From NCBI GenBank assembly GCA_047638815.1, contig JBLIMR010000050.1, positions 1 through 18,943 of the forward strand: a stretch of 18,943 nt of DNA, written 5' to 3'. The position numbers and the translations under genes were made by a program. The notes beneath the pieces were generated by a model. The model searched no databases. It was not told the origin of the DNA and saw only the letters and a list, made by a program, of their open reading frames with translations. This document shows positions 1 through 6,967 of this stretch, piece after piece. How positions within the stretch are numbered: the first letter of the stretch is position 1; each line of letters begins with the position of its first letter. The stretch comes from JAJRRH01 sp047638815. GTDB taxonomy: Bacteria > Bacteroidota > Bacteroidia > Flavobacteriales_D > JABDKJ01.

Positions 1-2
1 AA

Positions 3-1706
3 AGTGTGGATGCAGATGAAGATGATTTTTCTTTTTTATTGAAAAATAGAAAAATAACATCATCAAACACAGGGGAAGAGGTGAGTGTGACATTGAAACG
101 ATTTAATGCATTTCAGCATGATGATAACATTGATTCAATCTGGAATAGAGAAATGCACGACATGGGGGTCAACTCTAGCATGGTTATACATAATGTGAAG
201 AAGTACAAGGAAGACTCATTATTTGTTCTTGATCTCTTACTTGTTGATACGGGAAGTACAAGAGGAATAAAAGTAAAAAAGATATTGAGTAACAGAAGGT
301 TGTATACTTTAAGAGCCTCAATTGATACCCTTAGCGTGTCTGGAAAATTTATTGAGTCAACGTATTCCAATTTTAAATTATTACCTGATTCTATTTGTCA
401 ATTAAGCTTATTTGAATCGAAGAATGATTTGTTTTTCGAATACCTTGAGAGTGGTGATAGTCTAAAGACGGCTAGATCATTTGAGTTTATTAATTTGATC
501 AGGCTGGAAAGTAAAGACGAAAGCAGATTGTTAGCCTTAATAAATAATTTCGACATTGAGTACCATGGCATGGCTGAAAGAGCTGAGTTGATCAAACTAT
601 TAAGAGACCTAAAAACAAAATCATCAATTAATTTCTTGGAGAACGAATATTTGATTAATGAGGATACGGTCACTTATCAATTGGCATGTTTGTCGGCATT
701 GTCATCCATGGGGACCCAAGATTCTAGAAAGGTACTTATGGAGTTAATGGTAAATAATCCCACAATTCCATCTGAAAATTCGGATATGAATGCTATTTAC
801 ACTCCGCTTTTTGACTCCTTAGAAATCTCCAAGGTCTTGTTCCCAGAATTTATGGAGCTTAGTTCATTTCCGGAATACAAGAAGAACAATTTAAATCTAC
901 TGTCTTCACTAATACAAGGTAATCATATAAAGCCGAGAGTGATGAAGAAATACAAACGTAGATTGATTAATGAAGGACTTATCGAACTTAAACGTCAATT
1001 TGCAAGTGAAGAAGGATGGAAGGAAAAAAGTAATTCCAATTGGAATACCCGAAATAAGATGACACGTCTGAATTTTGATCTACTGGATTATGCTATCATT
1101 TTATCGCCTTGGTATGATAAAGAAGATAAGGTCAAGAAGTTCTATAATGATACGCAGCGTATGAAGAACAAGAAGACTTTAACTAGACTTGTATGTTTGA
1201 TGGAATTACGTGGTGTTCCGGTGAAGGAGTCAACATGGGAAAGTTTGGCTTCTGAAGCAGACTCAAGGAGTTTTTTGTTTAAAAACATGAGAAAGTATGG
1301 GGTAGAGCATGAGTTTGATCAAAACTATTTTAAACAAGACAAGTTGTCTTTCTCTCAATTGGTGTCACAATACAAATTCGAGGATGCAGAAAATGATATC
1401 GAATTCGTTGAAAAAGTCTTAATTGAGTCTAAAGAGGATCCGGGATATTACTACTTTTATAAGGCAAAAAGAAAAGGGTATTATGAAGATGAATTTAAGT
1501 GGGCAATATATTACAATGGACCGCAACCATCTGATGAAACTCTGGTGAATTCCGAACCGAAGGTGAATGCTAAATCGGAAAATATAAAGCCTTCAGAGGA
1601 TTATCAAGATCTACTGGAAGAGATAAAATTGAAATTGGAAATGAAGGGAAGAAAACGCTTTAGCAGAGATGGCTATTCTGATGAGCATGATGGCTTAGGG
1701 TTTTAA
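3..1706 (+). CDS. C-terminal part of a large protein, possibly the long TraB/GumN-family type (5' end cut by the window)
   Basis: The frame is open to the left edge of the window (codons AGT GTG GAT from base 3), and the first residues are acidic and show no signal peptide, so this is probably the distal part of a longer gene. About 567 residues are visible. They are mostly charged and alpha-helical in character, with no membrane segment and no cysteine or histidine motif. The middle part, around residues 170-300, has alternating short helices reminiscent of HEAT-like repeats. The style, including a segment beginning LPDSICQLSLFES, recalls from memory the C-terminal half of Bacteroidota proteins of about 1200 residues annotated as TraB/GumN family. 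The diagnostic TraB domain would lie upstream, outside the window, so the family call is inference. The last 60 residues are low-complexity and charged. The zinc-ribbon-like gene follows 41 bp downstream on the same strand. Confidence 0.6.
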   Translation, partial: SVDADEDDFSFLLKNRKITSSNTGEEVSVTLKRFNAFQHDDNIDSIWNREMHDMGVNSSMVIHNVKKYKEDSLFVLDLLLVDTGSTRGIKVKKILSNRRLYTLRASIDTLSVSGKFIESTYSNFKLLPDSICQLSLFESKNDLFFEYLESGDSLKTARSFEFINLIRLESKDESRLLALINNFDIEYHGMAERAELIKLLRDLKTKSSINFLENEYLINEDTVTYQLACLSALSSMGTQDSRKVLMELMVNNPTIPSENSDMNAIYTPLFDSLEISKVLFPEFMELSSFPEYKKNNLNLLSSLIQGNHIKPRVMKKYKRRLINEGLIELKRQFASEEGWKEKSNSNWNTRNKMTRLNFDLLDYAIILSPWYDKEDKVKKFYNDTQRMKNKKTLTRLVCLMELRGVPVKESTWESLASEADSRSFLFKNMRKYGVEHEFDQNYFKQDKLSFSQLVSQYKFEDAENDIEFVEKVLIESKEDPGYYYFYKAKRKGYYEDEFKWAIYYNGPQPSDETLVNSEPKVNAKSENIKPSEDYQDLLEEIKLKLEMKGRKRFSRDGYSDEHDGLGF

Positions 1707-1747
1707 CTAGAAGGTTTTCACGTAAAATATTTAAACAATCACAAATA

Positions 1748-2014
1748 ATGATCATAGAGAAAATAAAGGCATATTTCAAGAAAAAAGCGGACGGAGTGGA
1801 AACTGCATCATCACCGGAAGGTACATGTCCAACATGTTGGGGAAGGAGTGAGTGGGATGGTAAATATTATGATGTTGTTAAGGATAAACACCTTCACCCT
1901 GAAGTGGATACTTATAGTCACTTTATTTCAAAGGTAGTCGATCAACATGTCGCAACGACAAGAAAACATGAGGATACATACATTTGTACGAATTGCGATA
2001 AGCCTATAGCTTAG
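1748..2014 (+). CDS. Small zinc-ribbon-like protein, function unknown
   Basis: This protein has 88 residues. Two CxxC pairs, CPTC (residues 27-30) and CTNC (80-83), lie about 50 residues apart and could bind one zinc ion as a split zinc ribbon. Between them is a segment rich in H, D and Y, including HLHPEVDTYSH at about 48-58. The first 15 residues form a basic amphipathic helix (IEKIKAYFKKK) with no signal peptide, so a cytoplasmic location is expected. Small proteins with the phrase EGTCPTCWGR occur in Bacteroidota genomes as conserved hypotheticals (from memory); no function is known to me. It starts at ATG 1748, 41 bp after the preceding gene, and may be cotranscribed with it. It converges on feoB, whose stop lies only 18 bp away; the gap holds only a 4-bp hairpin (GTTC/GAAC), too weak to call a terminator. 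Confidence 0.75.
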   Translation: MIIEKIKAYFKKKADGVETASSPEGTCPTCWGRSEWDGKYYDVVKDKHLHPEVDTYSHFISKVVDQHVATTRKHEDTYICTNCDKPIA

Positions 2015-2032
2015 TCGTTCTATTCGAACAAG

Positions 2033-4135
2033 TTAAAAAATAAAATTGAACACTATATAGCTAGAGATATAAGCAACACCAGTCATGAATAATAGCTGGG
2101 CAATTGCAATCATCCAGGATTTAGTTTCTCTTTTAGTAATGGCAACTGTACTCATACATTGCATGGCAAAGACATAAAAAATGAGAAGAGAAAATGATCG
2201 GGCCGGAGTGTAAGTTTTTTCACCCGTGAGATAATCTCTTTGATCTCTCATCCTCTCTCTTATTGTTTTTTCATCATCGTTCCCTGCCGAATATATTGTA
2301 GCCATCGTACTGACAAAAACTTCTCTTGCAGCGAATGAGGTTATTAAGGCGATTCCCATCTTCCAGTCAAAACCCAAAGGTCGGATAACCGGCTCTATCC
2401 CTTTGCCTAGATATCCGGCATAGGAGTATTCCAGTTTTTGAGAAGCTATTTTTGATAAAGCTTCTTCGTTGTTATCATCAAGCATTATTATTTTAGACTG
2501 TTCTTCAAGTTCCGATATATTATCTCCTGGGCCATATGAAACCAAAGCCCACAAAATAATGGATATAATTAAGATTACTTTTCCTGCGTCAAAAACAAAG
2601 ATTTTAGTTTTCTCAACTAATGTAATCAGAACATTTTTGAAGGATGGAATTTGATATGAAGGAAGGTCTAATGCAAGAATAGATTTTCCGTCAGTTTTAA
2701 ATATTTTATGAAGGATAAATGAAGTCGCAAGTGCAGCAAAAAAACCTAGAAAGTACAATCCGAATAAAACCAGACCTGGTAAATTGAAAATGCCTAAAAA
2801 CTTCTCATCGGGGACTATAAATGCAGTCAGGACAACATAAACAGGAAGCCTTGCGGAACAGCTGATGAAAGGTGTAACGAATATGGTGATCAATCGTTCT
2901 TTCTTATTGCTAATGGTTCTGGCCGCCATAATTGCTGGAACAGCACATGCAATGCCAGAGATAAAGGACACCAAACTTCTGCCATTTAGGCCAAACTTAC
3001 TCATTAATCTATCAGATAGGTATACTGCTCTAGGCATATAACCACTCTCTTCCAATACAGCAACCAAACCAAATAGGATAGCAATTTGAGGTATGAATAT
3101 AACTATACCGCCAATCCCTGTAATGATGCCTTCTGTCAAAAGCCTTTGCCACCAAGTGTCTGGTAGGATAGAGCCAAGATAAGAATTGAGAGATCCAAAT
3201 GTTTCATCAATAAGATCCATAGGAAAGGAGGAAAAGCTAAAAACTCCTTGAAAGATTAAAAATAGTAGGAGCACCAAAATAATGGTGCCGTATATATTAT
3301 GTGTCAATATAAGATCCAGCTTATCTGTGAAGCTGACCTTTGCATTTTTATCTTTTCTGACAACTTTTGATAAGATGTCATTAACTTCTTTCAGACGGTG
3401 TTTTTTATCCTCAACCTCAGCAACAATAGGTTTGAATTCCTTTTCTGAAATTAAACGATCAAGCTCATTTTTGACATCAGCGGAAAAGCTACGCTGTTTC
3501 TTATAATCACATAGCGCAAGCATTGCGGCATAGTCACTTTCTATATTCGTTAACTTTTTGACCTCATCAATCCATGACGGTAGGTTAGCGGATTTCTTTT
3601 TGCCTAAACCTTTAGTGTTGTTGTCGAAGTCTGCAAACAGACTTGTCTTGAGTTTATCTAATCCAAGGCCTTTTTTAGCATTGGTTAAGACCACAGGAAT
3701 ATTCAATTTGCTCTCCAGTTCATGAATATTTATTGACAAGCCCTTGTCATCCGCCAGATCCATCATATTGAGACAAAAAACAATAGGAATATTTAGTTCT
3801 GTTAATTGACTTAAAAGGAGCATGCCTTTTTTTAAATTCCCGGCATTGGCAATAAATAAAATCAGGTCAGGATAATCTTTATTGCTTTTATTGAGTAGCA
3901 TGCTAAGCACAACTCTTTCATCCTCAGCAATAGGATAGAGGCTATAGGTTCCTGGTAGATCAATGATTTGAGCGACATTACCATTATGACGCGTTTCGCC
4001 AACTTTTTTATCAATGGTGACTCCGTCATAGTTTCCGACATGTTGATTGAGGCCTGTAAGTTGATTAAATAAAGATGTTTTGCCCGAGTTTGGGCTACCG
4101 ATTAGTGCAATATTGAGTTTGGTGCCATTCTTCAT
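2033..4135 (-). CDS. feoB: Ferrous iron transport protein B (FeoB)
   Basis: FeoB is the inner-membrane Fe(II) transporter that couples a cytoplasmic G domain to a polytopic channel. At 700 residues it has the usual length. The G domain shows G1 GSPNSGKT (13-20), the switch I-like segment GNYDGVTID (34-42), G3 DLPG (59-62) and G4 NMMD (123-126). A helical GDI-like linker (about 165-265) follows, then hydrophobic segments from about residue 280 to the C-terminus. The two conserved gate-type Cys segments of the family are present: SGIACAVPAIMAARTI, and further on FISCSARLPVY. The reading frame is intact to a hydrophobic end, FNFIF. Its ATG overlaps the feoA TGA in an ATGA junction, so the two are translationally coupled. 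The upstream palindrome and the DtxR-family gene suggest metal-dependent repression of the unit. No FeoC-like gene follows, which is normal outside Gammaproteobacteria. Confidence 0.97.
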   Translation of the reverse strand: MKNGTKLNIALIGSPNSGKTSLFNQLTGLNQHVGNYDGVTIDKKVGETRHNGNVAQIIDLPGTYSLYPIAEDERVVLSMLLNKSNKDYPDLILFIANAGNLKKGMLLLSQLTELNIPIVFCLNMMDLADDKGLSINIHELESKLNIPVVLTNAKKGLGLDKLKTSLFADFDNNTKGLGKKKSANLPSWIDEVKKLTNIESDYAAMLALCDYKKQRSFSADVKNELDRLISEKEFKPIVAEVEDKKHRLKEVNDILSKVVRKDKNAKVSFTDKLDLILTHNIYGTIILVLLLFLIFQGVFSFSSFPMDLIDETFGSLNSYLGSILPDTWWQRLLTEGIITGIGGIVIFIPQIAILFGLVAVLEESGYMPRAVYLSDRLMSKFGLNGRSLVSFISGIACAVPAIMAARTISNKKERLITIFVTPFISCSARLPVYVVLTAFIVPDEKFLGIFNLPGLVLFGLYFLGFFAALATSFILHKIFKTDGKSILALDLPSYQIPSFKNVLITLVEKTKIFVFDAGKVILIISIILWALVSYGPGDNISELEEQSKIIMLDDNNEEALSKIASQKLEYSYAGYLGKGIEPVIRPLGFDWKMGIALITSFAAREVFVSTMATIYSAGNDDEKTIRERMRDQRDYLTGEKTYTPARSFSLLIFYVFAMQCMSTVAITKRETKSWMIAIAQLLFMTGVAYISSYIVFNFIF

Positions 4136-4359
4136 TTCAATACAATCATCTCAAGCTCAACACGTCTCATTGCAAATTTATTTCCATCGATATTCACAAT
4201 CCTAGCCCCATTGAAAAAAGCTATTCTATCAACGGTGATTTTGGCTCCAGGTTCAATGCCAAGTACTAGAAATCGTCTCAAATAAGACTCGTCTATTATC
4301 TCACTTATAATACCACTTTCATGAGTATTCAATTTATCCGCTGAACTTTGCAATGCCAC
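4132..4359 (-). CDS. feoA: Ferrous iron transport protein A (FeoA), SH3-like
   Basis: This is a 75-residue cytoplasmic FeoA-domain protein, the small partner needed for FeoB function in most systems. The hallmark pattern is visible: GIISEI near 16-21, then LRRFLVLGIEPGAKITVDR (about 27-45), which contains the LGI.PG signature, and a closing beta segment ending FAMRRVELEMIVLK. The start is GTG at 4359; the frame reads TAA just upstream, so no longer start is possible, and no ATG lies before the domain. The stop TGA shares ATGA with the feoB start. The 15-bp palindrome at 4363-4377 ends 4 bp before this start codon, so a repressor bound there would block initiation of transcription or translation of feoAB. 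Confidence 0.93.
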   Translation of the reverse strand: MALQSSADKLNTHESGIISEIIDESYLRRFLVLGIEPGAKITVDRIAFFNGARIVNIDGNKFAMRRVELEMIVLK

Positions 4360-4362
4360 TAA

Positions 4363-4377
4363 TTAGAATTATTCTAA
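4363..4377. promoter_or_regulatory. 15-bp perfect palindrome in front of feoA, candidate metalloregulator operator
   Basis: The top strand reads TTAGAAT-T-ATTCTAA, two 7-base half-sites that are exact reverse complements around a single central base (a 7-1-7 layout). It lies 4 bp upstream of the feoA GTG codon and about 200 bp downstream of the DtxR-family gene stop at 4585. Both Fur-type and DtxR-type repressors bind AT-rich inverted repeats of about this size; the half-site here is not one I recognise as a published consensus. The position is strongly suggestive, but which regulator binds is inference, with the adjacent DtxR-family protein the first candidate. A weakly related sequence, TTAAGGTTTCTAA, lies upstream of the regulator gene at 5171-5183. 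Confidence 0.5.
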
Positions 4378-4457
4378 ATAAGGTGCAAACAACGTCATAA
4401 AATTGTAAAATTCCAAGAAGAGAATTTGAGATGTTTCGGAATCTTAGGCTTCCATAA

Positions 4458-4584
4458 CTATCTTATATAGCCATTGGTTGAACCCGTTTTTTTAATGGTC
4501 AAATTAGACGCAACTTGCTTTGATAGGCTCATTTCCTTGAGATCTAAAAGAACATTCACAGAATCATCATATCTTACTACGTTC
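4458..4584 (-). pseudogene. Out-of-frame 3' part of the DtxR/MntR-family regulator (SH3-like domain)
   Basis: Reading the minus strand one base ahead of the upstream gene's frame gives an open stretch of 42 codons. It begins KNVVRYDDSVNVLLDLKE, continues through MSLSKQVASNLTI, and ends at TAG (4458-4460). The sequence matches the character of the SH3-like C-terminal domain of DtxR-family regulators and fits seamlessly onto the end of the preceding protein (...GLTIGIPFVF) if the A6 run at 4587-4592 had five bases. The joined protein would be 227 residues, close to the usual family length, whereas the upstream frame alone stops at 185. This tail has no start of its own. It is either the debris of a frameshift mutation or a sign of a sequencing error. 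Confidence 0.7.
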
Positions 4585-5142
4585 TTAAAAAACAAATGGA
4601 ATGCCAATCGTCAATCCAACATTTGAGAGGTGTCTTAGGAAATCACGAGAATGATCTAAAACTCCAGAAATTACCGCTCTATCATTTTCTTCTAGATCAT
4701 ACATCGTTAGATTTTCAATCTGTTCCTTGATCATGCCGTCTTCATCGGGGATTGGCATGCCCATGGGATCTTGTTTGGGATAATTGAGGTAGTTATCTAA
4801 CCTATTGGCGATTGTCTCGGATCCAATATGTTCCAGTTCTTCTGCCAAATCTTTCACTTCATTCCATCTGAACTTTAGTTTCTTATGCAAGAAAGCTTTC
4901 CAAAGACGATGTTTTCTGATCGTTCTGACAGCAATCTTTCGCCCATAATCTGTCAAATGAACACCCATGTATTTACGATAATTAACAAATCCTTCTTTAT
5001 CCAGTTTTTGAATCATCTGAGTGACTGATGACGCTTTAATGTTTGGGTATGTTGCCAATTTATTCATGCTAACACCTACATTTACAGACTCCCCAATTTT
5101 AAAGTTGGCCTTCAAATAATCTTCGCAAGAAACATTAGTCAT
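4585..5142 (-). CDS. mntR: DtxR/MntR-family metal-dependent transcriptional repressor (frameshifted near its 3' end)
   Basis: The 185 residues begin with a winged-helix DNA-binding domain (about 1-70; recognition-helix region KASSVTQMIQKLDKEGFV) and continue with the metal-binding dimerisation domain (about 71-140). Candidate metal ligands by family alignment are D8, H78, and E101, E104 and H105 in EELEH. The Glu at the place where DtxR has Cys102 is MntR-like, but residue 11 is Lys rather than the MntR Glu, so metal preference (Mn or Fe) is open. The segment YPKQDPMGMPIPDEDG is typical of the family. A third, SH3-like domain starts but is cut after IGIPFVF by TAA at 4585-4587; its continuation is readable in the next frame (4458-4584). 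Proximity to feoAB suggests control of iron uptake. The start ATG at 5142 fits the family N-terminus. The symbol is tentative. Confidence 0.9.
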   Translation of the reverse strand: MTNVSCEDYLKANFKIGESVNVGVSMNKLATYPNIKASSVTQMIQKLDKEGFVNYRKYMGVHLTDYGRKIAVRTIRKHRLWKAFLHKKLKFRWNEVKDLAEELEHIGSETIANRLDNYLNYPKQDPMGMPIPDEDGMIKEQIENLTMYDLEENDRAVISGVLDHSRDFLRHLSNVGLTIGIPFVF

Positions 5143-5158
5143 AACGAAGTAGTTTTTT

Positions 5159-5183
5159 TAAAGATATAAATTAAGGTTTCTAA
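5159..5183 (-). promoter_or_regulatory. Possible promoter and operator half-sites of the DtxR-family gene
   Basis: On the minus strand TATCTTTA (5159-5166) is one base from the Bacteroidota -7 element TAnnTTTG. Just upstream, TTAGAAACCTTAA (5171-5183) is an imperfect inverted repeat sharing TTAGAA with the palindrome before feoA. Together they would fit autoregulation, but each match is weak. Confidence 0.2.
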
Positions 5184-5340
5184 CAAGAGTATATGTCAAC
5201 TTATTGGACGAAAAGATTGATAGAACAGGTAAATGAACTAGCTGGGCGGATTAAGCTTATTGATTTTCGAATTGACCGCTTAATCACAAACCATCTGTGA
5301 TATCTGTTTTGTGTTTCTACTGTTATTATAAATTCTTCCT

Positions 5341-5348
5341 TAAATTTG
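5341..5348 (+). promoter_or_regulatory. Bacteroidota -7 promoter element (TAAATTTG)
   Basis: TAAATTTG matches the TAnnTTTG element read by the Bacteroidota primary sigma factor. It ends 26 bp upstream of the ATG at 5375. No convincing TTTG -33 element is seen at the usual distance, so the call rests on the -7 motif and its position. Confidence 0.4.
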
Positions 5349-5374
5349 TATTTATTACCTGAATAATTGAGATT

Positions 5375-6379
5375 ATGAAATTTCCCGACCTTGACAATCA
5401 TCCATACATTCAAGAGGTTCAATCATTAAACAAAAAGTTTCCCGTGAGAATGGAATTTCACAAGGCGATGGAGCCTCTATTGTTGAAAATGGGAAAAGAC
5501 AAAGATTTTCTAAAAACGGTTTTAAAACGGAATTTCACGGATGAAGGCTACTTGGGTTTTGAATACTCCCTTTATAATGTGCCGTTTTTATATGTGCATG
5601 AAACAGATGATTACAATCTAAAAATACATATGTTCCCACCACATCCTGATAAGAAGGATGGTATAGCAGCACATTGTATCCATCATCATAACAACTATAT
5701 ACTTACAACCAATGCGATGCATGGCTCTGGATATGAGTCAATTCTTTTTGAGAAAAATGCACCAGTGGATCAAGAAACAGGCATTGCCAATTTAAAGATT
5801 AACAAGCATTTTCATCAGAAAGATTGGAATCCATCCCGAATTGAAAGTTGGGAGCCGCATATAGTTTTCATTCCGGATGAACTTTCGTCAACACTTCTTA
5901 TATGGACACCCGATAAAATAAGAGCAACTGATAAGTTGAGAAATAATCCAGTAATTAAACCATTTAAAAAAATCTTAGCAAAGACCATTAATGCCTTGGG
6001 TCTAGCCAGTAACTTTGGAATTGCGGAAGGAGGAAAGAAGTTTCAGTTTTATGTCAAGGATGACACTTTTATTGGAATAGAAGAAGATGATTATTTCGCG
6101 CCAACCAGAGCTGCAAAGGGCAGGAAAGTGAATGAGTTTTCTATGCAACAAGTGTTCGCTGTGATTCAAAGGATGGGTCTGGTTGATAAAGAATTTTTCA
6201 AGGAATTGAAAAACAATTCTAAGACTCCTGAATATTATCATCAGTATATTGATATGTTGCTGAATGACAGAGTTATACCCGATGTGTCACATCCAACGGA
6301 GATCAATATCCCAAACAGGAGTTACACTAGAGAAGACATTTTTTCAGCGGACAAAAAGCAAGTTCTAGCGGGTAATTAG
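5375..6379 (+). CDS. Uncharacterised histidine-rich protein, possible metal-binding cupin-like fold
   Basis: This is a soluble protein of 334 residues with no signal peptide or membrane segment. I do not recognise the family. Its striking feature is a histidine-rich core: H85 and H90 in HMFPPHPDKKDG, H100 and H103-H105 in AHCIHHHNN, H116 in NAMHGSGYES, and H145, H147 and H162 further on. The alternation of short beta-like strands around these histidines (YILTT, HIVFIPD, STLLIWTPD) suggests a metal-binding jelly-roll of cupin type, as in many Fe(II) dioxygenases; this is inference from pattern only. The C-terminal third (about 245-334) is more helical and ends in a polar tail. It is transcribed alone, divergent from the DtxR-family regulator, with 232 bp between them and a -7 element at 5341. 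That neighbourhood hints at, but does not show, a metal link. Confidence 0.85.
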   Translation: MKFPDLDNHPYIQEVQSLNKKFPVRMEFHKAMEPLLLKMGKDKDFLKTVLKRNFTDEGYLGFEYSLYNVPFLYVHETDDYNLKIHMFPPHPDKKDGIAAHCIHHHNNYILTTNAMHGSGYESILFEKNAPVDQETGIANLKINKHFHQKDWNPSRIESWEPHIVFIPDELSSTLLIWTPDKIRATDKLRNNPVIKPFKKILAKTINALGLASNFGIAEGGKKFQFYVKDDTFIGIEEDDYFAPTRAAKGRKVNEFSMQQVFAVIQRMGLVDKEFFKELKNNSKTPEYYHQYIDMLLNDRVIPDVSHPTEINIPNRSYTREDIFSADKKQVLAGN

Positions 6380-6459
6380 TCCTTCTTTTAATCATAATAA
6401 GACCCGAAAATTGACTTCATCATATCCAAGGACTTGTAGTTTAGATATTATGGAATTGA

Positions 6460-6467
6460 TATTTTTG
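6460..6467 (+). promoter_or_regulatory. Bacteroidota -7 promoter element (TATTTTTG)
   Basis: TATTTTTG fits TAnnTTTG and ends 4 bp before the ATG at 6472. If it is functional, transcription would begin at or within a few bases of the start codon, giving a leaderless or nearly leaderless mRNA. Confidence 0.35.
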
Positions 6468-6471
6468 GGAT

Positions 6472-6693
6472 ATGATTAAATATAGCTTTTTAATAGTGTT
6501 GGCAATAATTGGAATCAGCTTTGCAGCGTGCGATAAGGACGAAAATGATGATCCAGAAGTTGAAATGGAAGTTGCGATTTTCGATTATCATACGCACATT
6601 AATAGCCCTGATGCGGAAGATAAGCATGTGGGCGAAACCATTGATATAAGTAAGATTTTGAGAGTCAAACCGGACAGACGGTGCATCACATAA
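6472..6693 (+). pseudogene. Small lipoprotein, 5' part, frameshifted (possible DUF4625-like)
   Basis: The frame opens with a clear lipoprotein signal: basic start MIKYS, hydrophobic core FLIVLAIIGI, and a lipobox ending in Cys19 (SFAAC), followed by an acidic spacer DKDENDDPEVE. The mature part begins with AIFDYHTHINSPDAEDKHVGETIDIS, a beta-rich extracytoplasmic style that resembles Bacteroidota DUF4625-type lipoproteins (from memory). After KI at residue 62 the frame turns to an unrelated tail ending CIT at TAA. Inserting one T in the T4 run at 6656-6659 restores I-F-E-S-Q-T-G-Q and joins this part to the open frame downstream, giving one protein of 149 residues. This is therefore the 5' half of a single gene that is broken or mis-sequenced. 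Confidence 0.8.
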
Positions 6694-6920
6694 ATGTGAG
6701 AATTGTAAATGTTGCAGATTCTATTGAAATCTATAATCTACCAGTTGATGCACATGTGAGTGAAACAGATGGAAGCCATTCCTATTCAGATACTTTTATT
6801 TTATCCGAGGACAACGATGTTTCCGCTCATGCGGATTGGAGAGTTGAAGCCAAGCTTTGGGGTCATGATGCTAGTGAAGAAGAAGAAACGGAAACTTTAC
6901 AGTTTCACGTGTATCCTTAA
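6660..6920 (+). pseudogene. Small lipoprotein, 3' part in the shifted frame
   Basis: From GAG at 6660 the frame reads ESQTGQTVHHINVRIVNVAD and stays open to TAA at 6918-6920, 86 codons. It carries the rest of the beta-sandwich-like domain, with histidines at VHH, SHSY, SAHADW and WGHD, an acidic stretch SEEEETET, and a final strand LQFHVYP. A GTG at 6681 would allow translation of this piece alone, but it would lack any export signal, and the domain would begin in mid-strand. It makes sense only as the continuation of the lipoprotein that starts at 6472. The joined protein would sit in the periplasm or on the outer membrane surface; its function is unknown. Confidence 0.75.
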
Positions 6921-6967
6921 TCTTAATAAGTAGACATTAAAAAACGAGTCAATTGTGCTCACTTCAA

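Noticed and set aside
2015..2032. Hairpin GTTC-TATTC-GAAC between convergent genes as a bidirectional terminator
   Set aside because: The stem is only 4 bp, with no convincing T-tract directly after it on either strand.
4585..4593. T-TTT-TTA slippery heptamer as a programmed -1 frameshift in the DtxR-family gene
   Set aside because: The continuation lies in the +1 direction (one base must be skipped), so a -1 slip would not reach it. A single-base indel fits better.
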